This document shows positions 1 to 9,481 of a stretch of 64,000 nucleotides of DNA, one piece after another. The number at the start of each line of letters is the position of its first letter. Positions within the stretch are counted from its first letter, which is position 1. The notes under the pieces were generated by a model that did no database searches, was not told the DNA's origin, and worked only from the letters and a program-made list of their open reading frames with translations. Both the position numbers and the translations under genes were made by a program. The stretch comes from Flavobacterium poyangense (lineage in GTDB: Bacteria; Bacteroidota; Bacteroidia; Flavobacteriales; Flavobacteriaceae). Location: contig NZ_JAALLN010000001.1 in assembly GCF_011751075.1 (NCBI RefSeq), forward strand, positions 248,001-312,000, in the 5' to 3' direction.

Positions 1-91
1 TAAATTACAATGTTTTTTGTGTGAATTTTGAGGAATATACTAATCGTAAAACCCGCTAAGTCTTACTCGAATATTCGTTATGTTTTTTTTT

Positions 92-121
92 TGCCACGAA
101 TTGCACGAATTTTCACAAATT
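92..121. repeat. single copy of the gccacgaattgcacgaat interspersed repeat
   Basis: This is an isolated unit of the same repeat that forms arrays at 2403-2841 and 4951-5261. The rest of 1-440 is AT-rich and non-coding. Around 300-425 it carries another low-complexity family built from 'cctttgcacctttg' and 'ctcagaacctc'. No gene is visible in 1-440. Confidence 0.6.
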
Positions 122-440
122 GAATGTTTTGAAGAATTGAGTCTAAAAATACTTACGCAGATTAGACTTATTTATTTAACGTTTCTCGAAAAATTCGAAA
201 AGGCAACGTGATTAAGAAACATTGATTTATTCGGCTAAAGCCTTTTTATTCTCCTTAATATTGAATCCTCTAATTAAAATTGGAGGCAATTAAACCTAAA
301 AACCTTTGGAACTTTGTTCCTATGAAGCTTTGCACCAAAAACTCAGAACCTCAACAACTCAGAACCTCAGTAACTTAAAAAAAACCTTTGCACCTTTGTC
401 TCTCTGAACCTTTGCACCTAAAAAAAAAACCTCATCAACT

Positions 441-899
441 CTAAAAAGAAATCACCGTAGAATTCTTCACTTCACTAATCATAAATGTACTTTGTGTACT
501 CCCGATATGCTGTAGTGTTGTGAGTTTGGTTACCAAAAACTCCCGATAGGCCTCCATATCTTTGACCAGCACTTTAAGAATATAATCATAATCACCACTT
601 ACGTGATGACATTCTAAAACTTCGGTGAGCTGAATAACTTCACTTTCAAATTTGGTTAAAAACTCTTTCGTATGCTGAATAAGTTTTAAATGACAGAAAA
701 CCACAAACCCTTTTTCAATTTTAGACTTATCGATTAAAGCCACATAATTTTTAATAATTCCTTCACGCTCCAACTTTTTGATGCGTTCATAAACGGCAGT
801 TACCGAAAGATTGAGTTTTAAGGATAACTCTTTTGTTGTCTTTTTACTATCTGTTTGTAATAAAACTAATAGTTTCTTATCTGTAGCATCTAAAGTCAT
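441..899 (-). CDS. Lrp/AsnC-family transcriptional regulator
   Basis: A DNA-binding regulator of 152 residues, the usual length for the Lrp/AsnC family. Residues 1-60 form the winged helix-turn-helix (LDATDKKLLVLLQTDSKKT, then TKELSLKLNLSVTAVYERIK). The C-terminal half is the RAM/AsnC ligand-binding beta-alpha sandwich that oligomerises and senses amino acids. It is divergent from the Cys/Met PLP lyase at 1109, with about 210 bp of AT-rich promoter region between them. Lrp-type regulators commonly control an adjacent divergent amino-acid gene, so control of that lyase by a sulfur or branched amino acid is the natural inference. The effector cannot be read from the sequence. Confidence 0.9.
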   Translation of the reverse strand: MTLDATDKKLLVLLQTDSKKTTKELSLKLNLSVTAVYERIKKLEREGIIKNYVALIDKSKIEKGFVVFCHLKLIQHTKEFLTKFESEVIQLTEVLECHHVSGDYDYILKVLVKDMEAYREFLVTKLTTLQHIGSTQSTFMISEVKNSTVISF

Positions 900-1108
900 T
901 TTTGTAAGTTTTTGGAGGTGAAAAAAAATCTATTGAAGCTTCATTTTTAAACCAAATTTAAACAAATAATCTAAATACTTATTCTATTCTAGTTTTAAAA
1001 TCTAATTTTAATACAAAGCATTGACTTATTTTCTAATAACCATTTATTTTGAATTAGAATTACAACCACAATAATCTATATCAATTAAAAAAAACAAAAC
1101 TAACTATA

Positions 1109-2311
1109 ATGAAAGATTTTAACCCGGCAGACAAAATTCAGGATCTACAATATTTTGGTGAATTTGGTGGTGTAAATCCATCCATTTCAGACTCCTCTAC
1201 TTATACTTTTCTTTCGGCTAAAACAATGTTTGACACTTTTGAAGGTAACATAGAAGGTTGTTATTTATATTCCCGTCATTCTTCTCCAAGTAACTTATAC
1301 TTAGACCAGGCTTTGGCTGCTATGGAAGGTACTGAAACAGCAAATGTTTCGGCTTCGGGAATGGGAGCGATTACACCTACTTTATTGCAGTTGTGCGGCG
1401 CTGGTGACCATATCGTTTCGAGTCGTACCATTTATGGTGGAACATACGCGTTTCTTAAAAACTTCACTCCTCGTTTTGATATTCAAACAAGTTTTGTAGA
1501 CATCACAAAATTAGATCTTGTAGAGGCTGCTATCACACCAAAAACAAAAGTACTGTATTGCGAAACCGTGAGCAATCCGCTACTTGAAGTAGCAGACATT
1601 ACAGGTTTGGCAAAAATTGCTAAAAAGCACAATCTGAAATTAGTAGTTGACAATACCTTCTCACCATTATCGGTTTCTCCTGCAAAATTGGGTGCCGATA
1701 TCGTGATTCATAGTTTGACAAAATATATTAATGGAAGCAGTGATACCGTTGGTGGTGTAACTTGTGCTTCTAAAGAGTTTATTAACTCTTTGAAAAATGT
1801 AAATAGTGGCGCAAGCATGCTTTTAGGTCCAACAATGGACAGTTTACGCTCTGCCAGCGTCATGAAAAATCTTAGAACGCTTCATATTCGCATTAAACAA
1901 CACAGTTATAATGCGGCTTATCTGGCGGATAAATTTGAAAAAGATGGCTTAAAAACGGTTTATCCCGGGTTAAAAAGCCACCCAAGTCATGAACTGTACA
2001 AAACAATGATCAACCCGGAATATGGTTTTGGAGGTATGATGACTATTGATGTCGGAACTTTAGCAAAAGCCAACGAATTAATGGAATTGATGCAAACCAG
2101 AAATTTAGGTTATCTGGCAGTAAGTTTAGGTTTTTACAAAACATTATTCAGCGCACCGGGAACTTCTACTTCAAGTGAAATTCCATTAGAAGAACAAGCT
2201 GAAATGGGATTAACGGATGGTTTGATTCGTTTTTCAATTGGTTTGGACAATGATATTCAGAGAACATACGAAATGATGAAAGCTTGCATGGTCGAGCTTG
2301 GCATCTTATAA
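1109..2311 (+). CDS. Cys/Met-metabolism PLP-dependent lyase (methionine gamma-lyase-like)
   Basis: A cytoplasmic PLP enzyme of 400 residues in the cystathionine gamma-synthase / methionine gamma-lyase family. Visible family features are the glycine-rich cofactor-binding stretch ANVSASGMGAI, the aspartate that contacts the pyridine nitrogen in VVDNTFSPL, and the lysine that binds PLP in HSLTKYINGSSD. Members cleave or exchange the gamma substituent of methionine, cystathionine or homocysteine. Which reaction this one performs cannot be decided by eye. Methionine gamma-lyase is favoured because of the divergent Lrp-type regulator, which suggests amino-acid catabolism. It is followed by a strong terminator at 2364-2402 and appears monocistronic. 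Confidence 0.85.
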   Translation: MKDFNPADKIQDLQYFGEFGGVNPSISDSSTYTFLSAKTMFDTFEGNIEGCYLYSRHSSPSNLYLDQALAAMEGTETANVSASGMGAITPTLLQLCGAGDHIVSSRTIYGGTYAFLKNFTPRFDIQTSFVDITKLDLVEAAITPKTKVLYCETVSNPLLEVADITGLAKIAKKHNLKLVVDNTFSPLSVSPAKLGADIVIHSLTKYINGSSDTVGGVTCASKEFINSLKNVNSGASMLLGPTMDSLRSASVMKNLRTLHIRIKQHSYNAAYLADKFEKDGLKTVYPGLKSHPSHELYKTMINPEYGFGGMMTIDVGTLAKANELMELMQTRNLGYLAVSLGFYKTLFSAPGTSTSSEIPLEEQAEMGLTDGLIRFSIGLDNDIQRTYEMMKACMVELGIL

Positions 2312-2363
2312 AAGCAAAACAATTCTTTATAAATAAATTTGCAAGATTTTTTTTAGTTTGTTT

Positions 2364-2402
2364 AAATCCGCTGGAGATCTTTTCTCTAAGCGGATTTTTT
2401 TT
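2364..2402 (+). terminator. Rho-independent terminator after the PLP lyase gene
   Basis: The arms aaatccgct and agcggattt are followed by a run of T residues about 55 bp after the stop codon of the lyase gene. Confidence 0.8.
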
Positions 2403-2841
2403 AAACACGAATTTCACGAATTGACACGAATGCTTTTTTTTTGCTGCAAATTGCACGAATTTGCTCGAATGTTTTTTCGCCACTGATTAAAGAGATTTGC
2501 ACAGATTTTTTTAATCTTTTAATCCGTGGCGAAACTTCTTCTGCCACGAATTGCACGAATTTGCACAAATTATTTTTTTTGCCACTGATTAGAAAGATTT
2601 ACACAGATTTTTTAATCTTTTTAATCCTTTAATCTGTGGCGAAACTTTTACCCGCCACGAATTGCACGAATTTGCACGAATGTTTTTTTTGCCGCTGATT
2701 AAGAGATTTACACAGATTTTTTAATCTTTTTAATCCTTTAATCTGTGGCGAAACTTTTTCTGCCACAAATTGAAAAAAAATTGCAATTCGTGGAAATTCG
2801 CGCAATTGCTTCGCCAGTTTGCTATCGCTCGGGTCGTGGCA
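2403..2841. repeat. tandem array of hairpin-forming interspersed repeats (copy 1)
   Basis: About 440 bp with no credible gene. Three tandem units of roughly 100 bp start near 2440, 2541 and 2652. Each has a direct part (gccacgaattgcacgaat) and a hairpin part whose ends are gccactgatta and taatc(c/t)gtggc around gatttgcacagatttttt. A terminal piece contains tgctatcgctcgggtcgtgg. A second array with the same pieces in the same order lies at 4951-5261. Short ORFs here are repeat artefacts. Confidence 0.85.
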
Positions 2842-2850
2842 AACAAAAAA

Positions 2851-2875
2851 ACCGCTCTGAATCTCAGAACGGTCT
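2851..2875 (-). terminator. terminator of the amino-acid permease gene
   Basis: The arms accgctctga and tcagaacggt flank a 3-nt loop. On the minus strand the hairpin is followed by a T run, which fits the permease gene ending at 2906. Confidence 0.75.
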
Positions 2876-2905
2876 TTCCTTTATATCTTATAATTAATTA
2901 GTCTA

Positions 2906-4843
2906 CTACACTTTTTCTACTAAATTCAACTTACTGTTTTTTCTGCTGAAACCAAAGTAAATACAAAGACCGATAAGCAACCAAACTGTAAAGTAAATCC
3001 AGTTCCAAACACTTAATTCAGCCATCATATACAAACAACAGATTAAACCTAAAAGCGGGATCAAAGATAATTTTTGCTTGAAAGCCCAAACTGTTAGTCC
3101 AACCAAAACTAGTAAGAAAATCCACATTGGGATTTTGTGCTTGAATAAACCTAGTCCGCTTTCGTATTTTAAGGAATCATTGATTGGCAAACCTTTTACT
3201 ACCTCAGCATATTTTGCATCATCATCTTGGTATTGACTTAATAAATGCTCTAAATCTGATGTTTCAGACGTTTTATTCTGAACATCTACGCTTTTTAGAT
3301 AATTAAAAACTTTCTCTGTATCGTTTTTATCCAACGAAGTAATAATATCTGCAGGGCTGTTGACCTGAGTTTCATTGGTAATAAAACTCATCGTTGCTTT
3401 TTTATTATATCCGAAAGAAAAGATTAATCCTATAATCAGTAAAGCCGGCATTATATATTTTGAATTAATATAAGGCGTTTTGAACTTTCCTCTTGGAATC
3501 TCCGGTTTATTTTGCAAAACCAATACTCCTGCACAAACCAAAACAAAGGCAAATAAAGTACCTATACTACATAAATCGGTTACCATAGTAAGATTCATAA
3601 ATAATGCAGGAACAGCTACCACAAAACCGGTTACAACCGTAGCATAAGAAGGTGTTTTGAATTTTGGATGTACTCTGGAAAAACGTTTTGGTAACAATCC
3701 GTCACGGCTCATACTCATCCAGATACGTGGTTGTCCCATTTGGAAAACCAATAAAACGCTCGCCATCGCCACTACCGCACTTACCGCAATAATTCCGGAC
3801 ATCCATTTTAAATCTAATTTTTCGAATACAAATGCTAACGGATCGCCAACATTCAATTCGTTATAACGCACCATTCCGGTCAGAACCAAAGCGATCGCAA
3901 TATATAACATTGTACAAATAATAATCGCCCACATCATTCCACGTGGTAGATCTCTTTGTGGATTTTTACATTCTTCTGCAGTTGTAGAAATAGCATCAAA
4001 ACCGATATAAGCAAAAAATACTGCTGACACTCCTTTTAATACACCACTCACTCCATTTGGCGCAAACGGATCCCAATTGGTCGTATCTACATAAAATATA
4101 CCAACGGCAATTACCAAAAGTACTATACAAAGTTTTACTACAACCATGACATTACTTGCGTTACGGGATTCTTTCATTCCGCGGTAAATCAATGCTGTAA
4201 TTAAGATAATGATTAATAAAGCCGGAAGATCAGCCACAAAGTGAAAAGAGCCAAATAAAACCGGAGAGGTATTCCAGGCTGTATAAGCAGATTGTAAGGC
4301 CGGTTCTAAGTTTTCGAATGCTTTCCCGCTATGCATTAAAGCCGTTGCGTTGTTAAATCCGTTTGAAGCGGTTAGGTAGTCCATCTGAACCCATTGCGGG
4401 AGATGAATGCCACCGCTGGCGAGGAGTCCTGTAAAGTAATCACTCCACGATATGGCGACGGTTATATTTCCGACGGAATACTCCATAATTAAGGCCCAAC
4501 CAATGACCCAGGCTATAATTTCACCAAAAGCAACATAAGAATACGTGTAAGCACTTCCTGAAACCGGTACCATAGAGGCAAACTCTGCATAAGCAAAAGC
4601 TGCAAAACTACAGGCAATGGCTGTAAAAAGAAATAGAAAAATTACTGCTGGTCCTCCATCGGCACTGGCTTTACCGATTGTACTAAAAATTCCTGCTCCA
4701 ACAATTGCAGCAATACCAAAAGCGGTTAAATCACGAGCAGTCAAGTGTTTGCCTAACGCATTATGACCGTCTTCATCATTTTTTGCAACTTGTTTTAGAA
4801 TTTCCTGTACTGTTTTTTTTCGAAATAAACTTGAAAATGCCAT
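2906..4843 (-). CDS. APC-superfamily amino-acid permease (CAT-like)
   Basis: An integral inner-membrane transporter of 645 residues in the amino acid-polyamine-organocation superfamily, probably importing amino acids by proton symport. The family signature GIAAIVGAGIFSTIG lies in the first transmembrane helix (about residues 43-57), after a cytoplasmic N-terminus. At least twelve hydrophobic segments follow. It is longer than most APC permeases because of a hydrophilic insert of about 80 residues (about 490-570, rich in D, E, N and K) between late helices, before two or three further C-terminal helices. The start is an ATG preceded by a typical AT-rich leader. Repeat arrays flank both sides and it appears monocistronic. 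Substrate is not inferable; cationic amino acids are a family-based guess. Confidence 0.85.
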   Translation of the reverse strand: MAFSSLFRKKTVQEILKQVAKNDEDGHNALGKHLTARDLTAFGIAAIVGAGIFSTIGKASADGGPAVIFLFLFTAIACSFAAFAYAEFASMVPVSGSAYTYSYVAFGEIIAWVIGWALIMEYSVGNITVAISWSDYFTGLLASGGIHLPQWVQMDYLTASNGFNNATALMHSGKAFENLEPALQSAYTAWNTSPVLFGSFHFVADLPALLIIILITALIYRGMKESRNASNVMVVVKLCIVLLVIAVGIFYVDTTNWDPFAPNGVSGVLKGVSAVFFAYIGFDAISTTAEECKNPQRDLPRGMMWAIIICTMLYIAIALVLTGMVRYNELNVGDPLAFVFEKLDLKWMSGIIAVSAVVAMASVLLVFQMGQPRIWMSMSRDGLLPKRFSRVHPKFKTPSYATVVTGFVVAVPALFMNLTMVTDLCSIGTLFAFVLVCAGVLVLQNKPEIPRGKFKTPYINSKYIMPALLIIGLIFSFGYNKKATMSFITNETQVNSPADIITSLDKNDTEKVFNYLKSVDVQNKTSETSDLEHLLSQYQDDDAKYAEVVKGLPINDSLKYESGLGLFKHKIPMWIFLLVLVGLTVWAFKQKLSLIPLLGLICCLYMMAELSVWNWIYFTVWLLIGLCIYFGFSRKNSKLNLVEKV

Positions 4844-4950
4844 ATAAGGTTTTACGATTAAAAATTAATATACTTCGGACTTTATGCTTTTATTTTACAA
4901 ATAATGCAAATTTTATCCCGAAATCAAATATATAAAATGATTTTTTTGTT

Positions 4951-5261
4951 TGACACGAATTCCACAAATTTTCACGAATTATTTTTTCTGCCACGAATTG
5001 CTCGAATTTTTGTTTGCCACAGATTAAAATGATTTGCACAGATTTTTTAATCCTTTAATCTGTCACGATTTTGTTTGCCGCTAATTGCACGAATTTGCAC
5101 GAATGTTTTTTTTTGCCACAGATTAAAAGATTCGCACAGATTTTTTAATCTTTTTAATCCTTTAATCTGTGGCGATTTTTTTCGCAAAGATTTTAATCCC
5201 TTTTCAATTCGTGAAAATTCATGCAATTGCTTCGCCTGTTCGCTATCGCTCGGGTCGTGGC
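4951..5261. repeat. tandem array of hairpin-forming interspersed repeats (copy 2)
   Basis: This 311-bp array carries the same units as 2403-2841: gccacgaattgcacgaat pieces, hairpin units with ends gccacagatta and taatctgtggc, and the same final segment with cgctatcgctcgggtcgtgg. It fills the space between the permease and the FAD/Fe-S oxidase. The remainder of 4844-4950 is AT-rich promoter DNA for the permease. Confidence 0.85.
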
Positions 5262-5271
5262 AAAAAACTTT

Positions 5272-8178
5272 TTATTTCAGGCAGCTTCTCAAAATACTGA
5301 CAGGGTGCTGTGCTTCACGGCTTGTTCCGTCGTAAATCTGGTGGCGACAACTTGTTCCTGCTGCAGCGATTTTTACCTCTTGGGCGGTTGAGCGTACTTT
5401 AGGGAAAAGTGTGTCCTCTCCCATTTGCATGCTTACTTTATAATGTTCTTTTTCATAACCAAATGATCCCGCCATGCCACAACAACCCGAATTGTAAATC
5501 GTAACCACATTGTTCTTAGGCAGATTTAGCATGGCGAAAGTCGCTTCAACAGAACTCAATGATTTCTGATGGCAGTGTCCGTGAATCTTGATTTCTTTTT
5601 TTACTTCGGAAAAAGAATCATCTGTAATTTTACCGTTGGCTATTTCTTTTTTAAAGAATTCTTCGATTGTAAACGTGTTTTGAGACACTTTAGCAGCGCT
5701 TTCTTTATCATCTGCCAAACGCAAATATTCATCTCTAAAAGTCAGGATTGCCGATGGCTCGATTCCTATTAAAGGTGTAGTATTGGAAACTAAGCCTTTA
5801 AAAACCCCAACATTTATATTAGCAATCTTTTTAGCTTCTTCCAGAAATCCTTTTGACAAGTAAGTTCTTCCGCTTTCTTCATGATCTACGATTAGAACTT
5901 CATACCCTAATTGAGTCAATAATTCAAAAGCATCGATACCAATATTAACGTCGTAATAATTGGTAAATTCGTCATTAAACAAATACACTTTCCCATTCGG
6001 AAAATCATTGCTATTCTGTTTCTGATTACCGTACCATTTCTTAAACGTTTTTTTAGCCAATAACGGAACCTGCCTTTCCGGGGCAATTCCCATGCTTTTT
6101 TTAACCAAAAATTGATTCGAAATAAAATTGGTAATCCACGGAAAAATACTTCCCATTTTATTCAGTTTTGCATTGTGAGCAAAAATCTTATTTCGGGTCG
6201 AAAATCCGTTTGCCTTCTGGTATTGGTATAAAAATTCTGCTTTCAGCGTTGCAACATCCACATTACTTGGACATTCGCTGGCACAAGCTTTACAGCTCAC
6301 ACACAACTCAAAAACTTCGTATAATTCTTTCTGGTCGAATTTATTTTCTTTTTCAGAATAGGTCAGATATTCTCTCAGCGCATTGGCTCTGGCACGGGTG
6401 GTTTCTTTTTCATTTTTGGTCGCTCGATAACTCGGACACATTGCACCTCCTGCCGATGGTAACTTTCTGCAATCACCTGAACCATTACATTTTTCAGCAG
6501 CACGCAGGATTCCTAAACTATCCGAGAAATCCTGAAAGGTTTTAATATCCGGTTCTACTCTTCCCGAAACAACCCGATGGTTTTCATCCATCTTTAAAGC
6601 ATTGACAATCTTTCCGATATTCAAAACCGAATTTGGATCGAAAGCCAATTTGATTCTTTTGAGCAATTCATAATTGGTTTCTCCAATCATAAACGGTATA
6701 AATTCACCACGCACAATTCCGTCACCATGTTCCCCGCTTAACGAACCTCTGTATTTTTTGACCAAAATTGCCACATCGGTAGCAATGGTTCTAAAAAGAA
6801 CCAGATCTTCCTTTTTCTTCAAATTCAAAACCGGGCGCAAGTGCAATTCACCCGCACCGGCATGTGCATAATAAATCGCTTCCTGACCGTGACGCTTCAT
6901 CATAGCAGAAAACTCAGCAATATATTCCGGCAAATCATTTACCTCAACCGCTGTATCCTCAATAGAATCAGCTGCTTTATCATCACCTACAATACTTCCC
7001 AAAAGCCCTAAACCGGCTTTTCTGAGCTCGTTTACTTTATCAATATCAGCACCATAAATTTTCACAAGCGCATAACCAAAATTATGTTTTTCTAAATCGG
7101 CGATTAAAGCATCAGCCTGCCTTTCAGCATCTTTCAGGTCATTCGACGCTACTTCAAACATCATAATCGCTTTGGGTTCACCAACCAGAAAGAATCTGTT
7201 TTTGCTTTGCTCGCGATTGGTTTTAGTACAATCTAAAATCGTATCATCAATCATTTCGCAGGTATACAAATGGTGTTTCATTGCCACAACCACAGACTCC
7301 AATGATTCCTGAATACTGTGATAATGCGCTACCACCATAATGTTTTGCGTTGGAGGTAAATCGTCTACTTTAAGGGTAACTTCGGTAGTAAAGGCTAAAG
7401 TCCCTTCGCTTCCGCAAAGCAATTTCCCTAAGTTTATTGTTGGTTCTGTTCCTCCGAACAAATCCGATTTTAACAAAATATCAACTGCATAACCTGTATT
7501 TCTGCGGTGAATCTCCGGTTTCGGAAATTCCTTTACAATCTCGTCTTGTGTCGCTTTGTCCGAAAGTTCATCAAGGATACTTTTGTATATTTTATTTTCT
7601 AAAGTATCTCCTTTGGCTTTTTCGATAAATTGAGCCGAAGTCATTTCATTAAAAACTACTTCAGAACCATCACTTAAAATTCCTTTAATCTCTACAATTT
7701 TATCACGGGTAACACCATATCGAATCGAAGTTGTTCCGGAAGAATTATTCCCCACCATACCGCCAATCATACATCGATTAGAAGTCGAAGTATTTGGACC
7801 AAAAAATACACCATGAGGTTTTAAGAATAAATTCAGCTCGTCACGAATTACGCCGGGCTGAACTGTAACTGTTTTTTTGATTGGATCGAAAGCCAGAATC
7901 TTAGTAAAATTCTTCGAGACATCTACTACAATTCCGTCACCAACAGTTTGTCCCGCCAAAGAAGTTCCGGCAGTCCTTGGCGTAATCGAAACCTTATGTC
8001 GTGCCGCAAACCGAATCAGTTTACTAATATCTTCATTGGTTTTAGGCAATGCAACCGCTTTTGGTTTTATCCGATAAACAGAAGCATCTGTTGAATAAAG
8101 CGTTTTATGAAGATCGTCGTATAAAAGTGTACCTTCTAAAGATTCTGATAGTTGCTGTAACTCATCCTGTATTGACAT
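5272..8178 (-). CDS. fused FAD-linked oxidase / Fe-S / CCG-domain protein (D-lactate dehydrogenase-like)
   Basis: A 968-residue fusion. The N-terminal part (about 15-240) is a PCMH-type FAD-binding domain (PRTAGTSLAGQTVGDGIVV). Next is an FAD-oxidase C-terminal domain (about 250-530), ending near the LSGEHGDGIVRGEF signature. A ferredoxin-like region follows (CNGSGDC near 580 and CVSCKACASECPSNVD near 650). The C-terminus is a GlpC/HdrB-type cysteine-rich domain (HGHCHQKSL and NSGCCGMAGSFGYE). This is the YdiJ/Dld-II-like architecture, which oxidises D-2-hydroxyacids such as D-lactate and passes electrons through Fe-S centres to the respiratory chain. There is no signal peptide, so it acts on the cytoplasmic side. 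It appears monocistronic. The exact substrate (D-lactate or D-2-hydroxyglutarate) is uncertain. Confidence 0.85.
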   Translation of the reverse strand: MSIQDELQQLSESLEGTLLYDDLHKTLYSTDASVYRIKPKAVALPKTNEDISKLIRFAARHKVSITPRTAGTSLAGQTVGDGIVVDVSKNFTKILAFDPIKKTVTVQPGVIRDELNLFLKPHGVFFGPNTSTSNRCMIGGMVGNNSSGTTSIRYGVTRDKIVEIKGILSDGSEVVFNEMTSAQFIEKAKGDTLENKIYKSILDELSDKATQDEIVKEFPKPEIHRRNTGYAVDILLKSDLFGGTEPTINLGKLLCGSEGTLAFTTEVTLKVDDLPPTQNIMVVAHYHSIQESLESVVVAMKHHLYTCEMIDDTILDCTKTNREQSKNRFFLVGEPKAIMMFEVASNDLKDAERQADALIADLEKHNFGYALVKIYGADIDKVNELRKAGLGLLGSIVGDDKAADSIEDTAVEVNDLPEYIAEFSAMMKRHGQEAIYYAHAGAGELHLRPVLNLKKKEDLVLFRTIATDVAILVKKYRGSLSGEHGDGIVRGEFIPFMIGETNYELLKRIKLAFDPNSVLNIGKIVNALKMDENHRVVSGRVEPDIKTFQDFSDSLGILRAAEKCNGSGDCRKLPSAGGAMCPSYRATKNEKETTRARANALREYLTYSEKENKFDQKELYEVFELCVSCKACASECPSNVDVATLKAEFLYQYQKANGFSTRNKIFAHNAKLNKMGSIFPWITNFISNQFLVKKSMGIAPERQVPLLAKKTFKKWYGNQKQNSNDFPNGKVYLFNDEFTNYYDVNIGIDAFELLTQLGYEVLIVDHEESGRTYLSKGFLEEAKKIANINVGVFKGLVSNTTPLIGIEPSAILTFRDEYLRLADDKESAAKVSQNTFTIEEFFKKEIANGKITDDSFSEVKKEIKIHGHCHQKSLSSVEATFAMLNLPKNNVVTIYNSGCCGMAGSFGYEKEHYKVSMQMGEDTLFPKVRSTAQEVKIAAAGTSCRHQIYDGTSREAQHPVSILRSCLK

Positions 8179-8359
8179 AAAATTCTAATTTATTACCTAA
8201 AATTAATTATTACTAAAAACTAATTTTATTCTGAATTACAAAAATAGTTTTTTTGAGCTTCTTTTTTGAGGCTCTAAGACACAAAGAGGCAAAGGTTCTG
8301 AGTTTCTCTGCTATTTTGAACGAAGTAACCTATAATTATTAGTATCTCTACACTTTCCT

Positions 8360-8490
8360 CTTGAGCGAAGTCGAAGGACCGCTTGCTTTGTCATCCCGAA
8401 GAATGAGGAATCGCACAAGCAACTCCACACAGGATGTCGCCAATCTTTGTCGAATTACGTGTATGATTCCTCGTGCCTCGGAATGACAGA
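8360..8490. repeat. MITE-like intergenic inverted repeat
   Basis: Imperfect 24-bp inverted arms at 8389-8412 (begins tgtcatcccgaagaatg) and 8465-8488 (ends ctcggaatgaca) match at about 20 of 24 positions. The upstream piece gagcgaagtcgaagg also occurs in the repeat at 28170-28256. The gap 8179-8508 holds this element, promoter DNA of the FAD oxidase gene, and a 'gaggcaaaggttctgag' low-complexity stretch. There is no gene. Confidence 0.7.
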
Positions 8491-8508
8491 TTAAAAAAAA
8501 CAGTATTC

Positions 8509-9258
8509 TTATAGAACATTAGCCCCCGCCTCAACAAAGTTTTTCACCTTGGGACTCTTCGGATTCAAATCGGTGATTACAGCATGCAGTTGTTCTAAAC
8601 CGCAGACTTTGTGCATCATTTTTCCATTAATTTTATCTGACGTTGCCATAGCAATCACTTTCTCAGAAACTCTGATCATTTCTTTTTTTACGACAGAAAC
8701 TTCATATCCCATTTCCGTAAGCCCTTGATTTTCATCTATACTGCTGACTCCCAAAAAGCAAATATCTGCCTTAATTTTAGACAAAACATGAACCACATCA
8801 ATACCAATCGTTACCATTGCGTTTTTTTGCAGTTTTCCACCTATAAAAATCAGCTCAATATTGGGATGTTGCGACAACTGCATGGCGATCGGAAGGCTAT
8901 AAGTATAAATAGTAGCCGAAAAATCTATTGGGATCAATTTGCAAAAAGACAGGTTGGTAGTTCCTCCACTCATGATAATTACCTGTCCGTTTTTTAAAAA
9001 AGAAAGCGCCTTTTGACCTACTATAATTTTCTTTTCTTCATTGATTATAGCAATATCAAAAACATCTTTCGATTTGCATTTTACGAGAAAAGCCCCACCA
9101 TACACTTTGTTTATCAAACCTTTATTATGCAATTCATTAAAATCTCTTCGAATCGTATCTTCAGAAATTCCAAGTTCAACGGCAAGGTCGATTGTATTGA
9201 TCTTTTCAGCTTCCTGAAATTTATCCATGATATACTGATGTCTTTCTCGTTTCAACAT
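8509..9258 (-). CDS. DeoR-family transcriptional regulator of the peptidoglycan-sugar locus
   Basis: A 249-residue DNA-binding protein. Its N-terminal DeoR helix-turn-helix (MLKRERHQYIMDKFQEAEK, then ELGISEDTIRRDFNEL and VYGGAF) is canonical. The C-terminal DeoR sugar-phosphate sensor domain (about 75-235) contains the usual SGGTTN and FIGGKL segments. Members are usually repressors released by phosphorylated sugars. It is divergent from the SusC gene, and the intergenic region carries three phased TGCATTATT repeats. The obvious inference is local control of the SusC/SusD/MurQ genes, with a MurNAc-6-P or GlcNAc-6-P type ligand. The ligand is not shown by sequence. Confidence 0.88.
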   Translation of the reverse strand: MLKRERHQYIMDKFQEAEKINTIDLAVELGISEDTIRRDFNELHNKGLINKVYGGAFLVKCKSKDVFDIAIINEEKKIIVGQKALSFLKNGQVIIMSGGTTNLSFCKLIPIDFSATIYTYSLPIAMQLSQHPNIELIFIGGKLQKNAMVTIGIDVVHVLSKIKADICFLGVSSIDENQGLTEMGYEVSVVKKEMIRVSEKVIAMATSDKINGKMMHKVCGLEQLHAVITDLNPKSPKVKNFVEAGANVL

Positions 9259-9372
9259 TTACTGTAATTTTTGTCAAATATAAAACTTAACACGTTAACA
9301 TGCTCTTTTTAAAAGAAAGTCTTCTTAAAATAAAAGAGGAAATACAAAGATATAAAAAACCTACAAATGTAT

Positions 9373-9431
9373 TGCATTATTATGCATTATTTTACATAAA
9401 AACAAAATTTAACGCACAAATTTGCATTATT
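9373..9431. promoter_or_regulatory. three phased TGCATTATT repeats in the DeoR/SusC divergent promoter
   Basis: Exact TGCATTATT copies start at 9373, 9383 and 9423. The spacings of 10 and 40 bp place all three on the same face of the helix. They lie between the DeoR gene and the SusC start at 9482. They are candidate operator half-sites; binding is inferred only. Confidence 0.5.
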
Positions 9432-9481
9432 ACAAAATAATTTATACTTTTCAATTCTCTAACCAATCAAAAACCCTTATA

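Noticed and set aside
2441-2632. Short ORFs in the repeat arrays (also 5075-5335 and 42760-42960)
   Set aside because: They translate repeat DNA, lack a credible start and protein pattern, and overlap terminators or hairpins.
2403-2841. Possible CRISPR array because of regular repeats
   Set aside because: Units are composite, about 100 bp, imperfect and without unique spacers of constant length; no cas genes are nearby.
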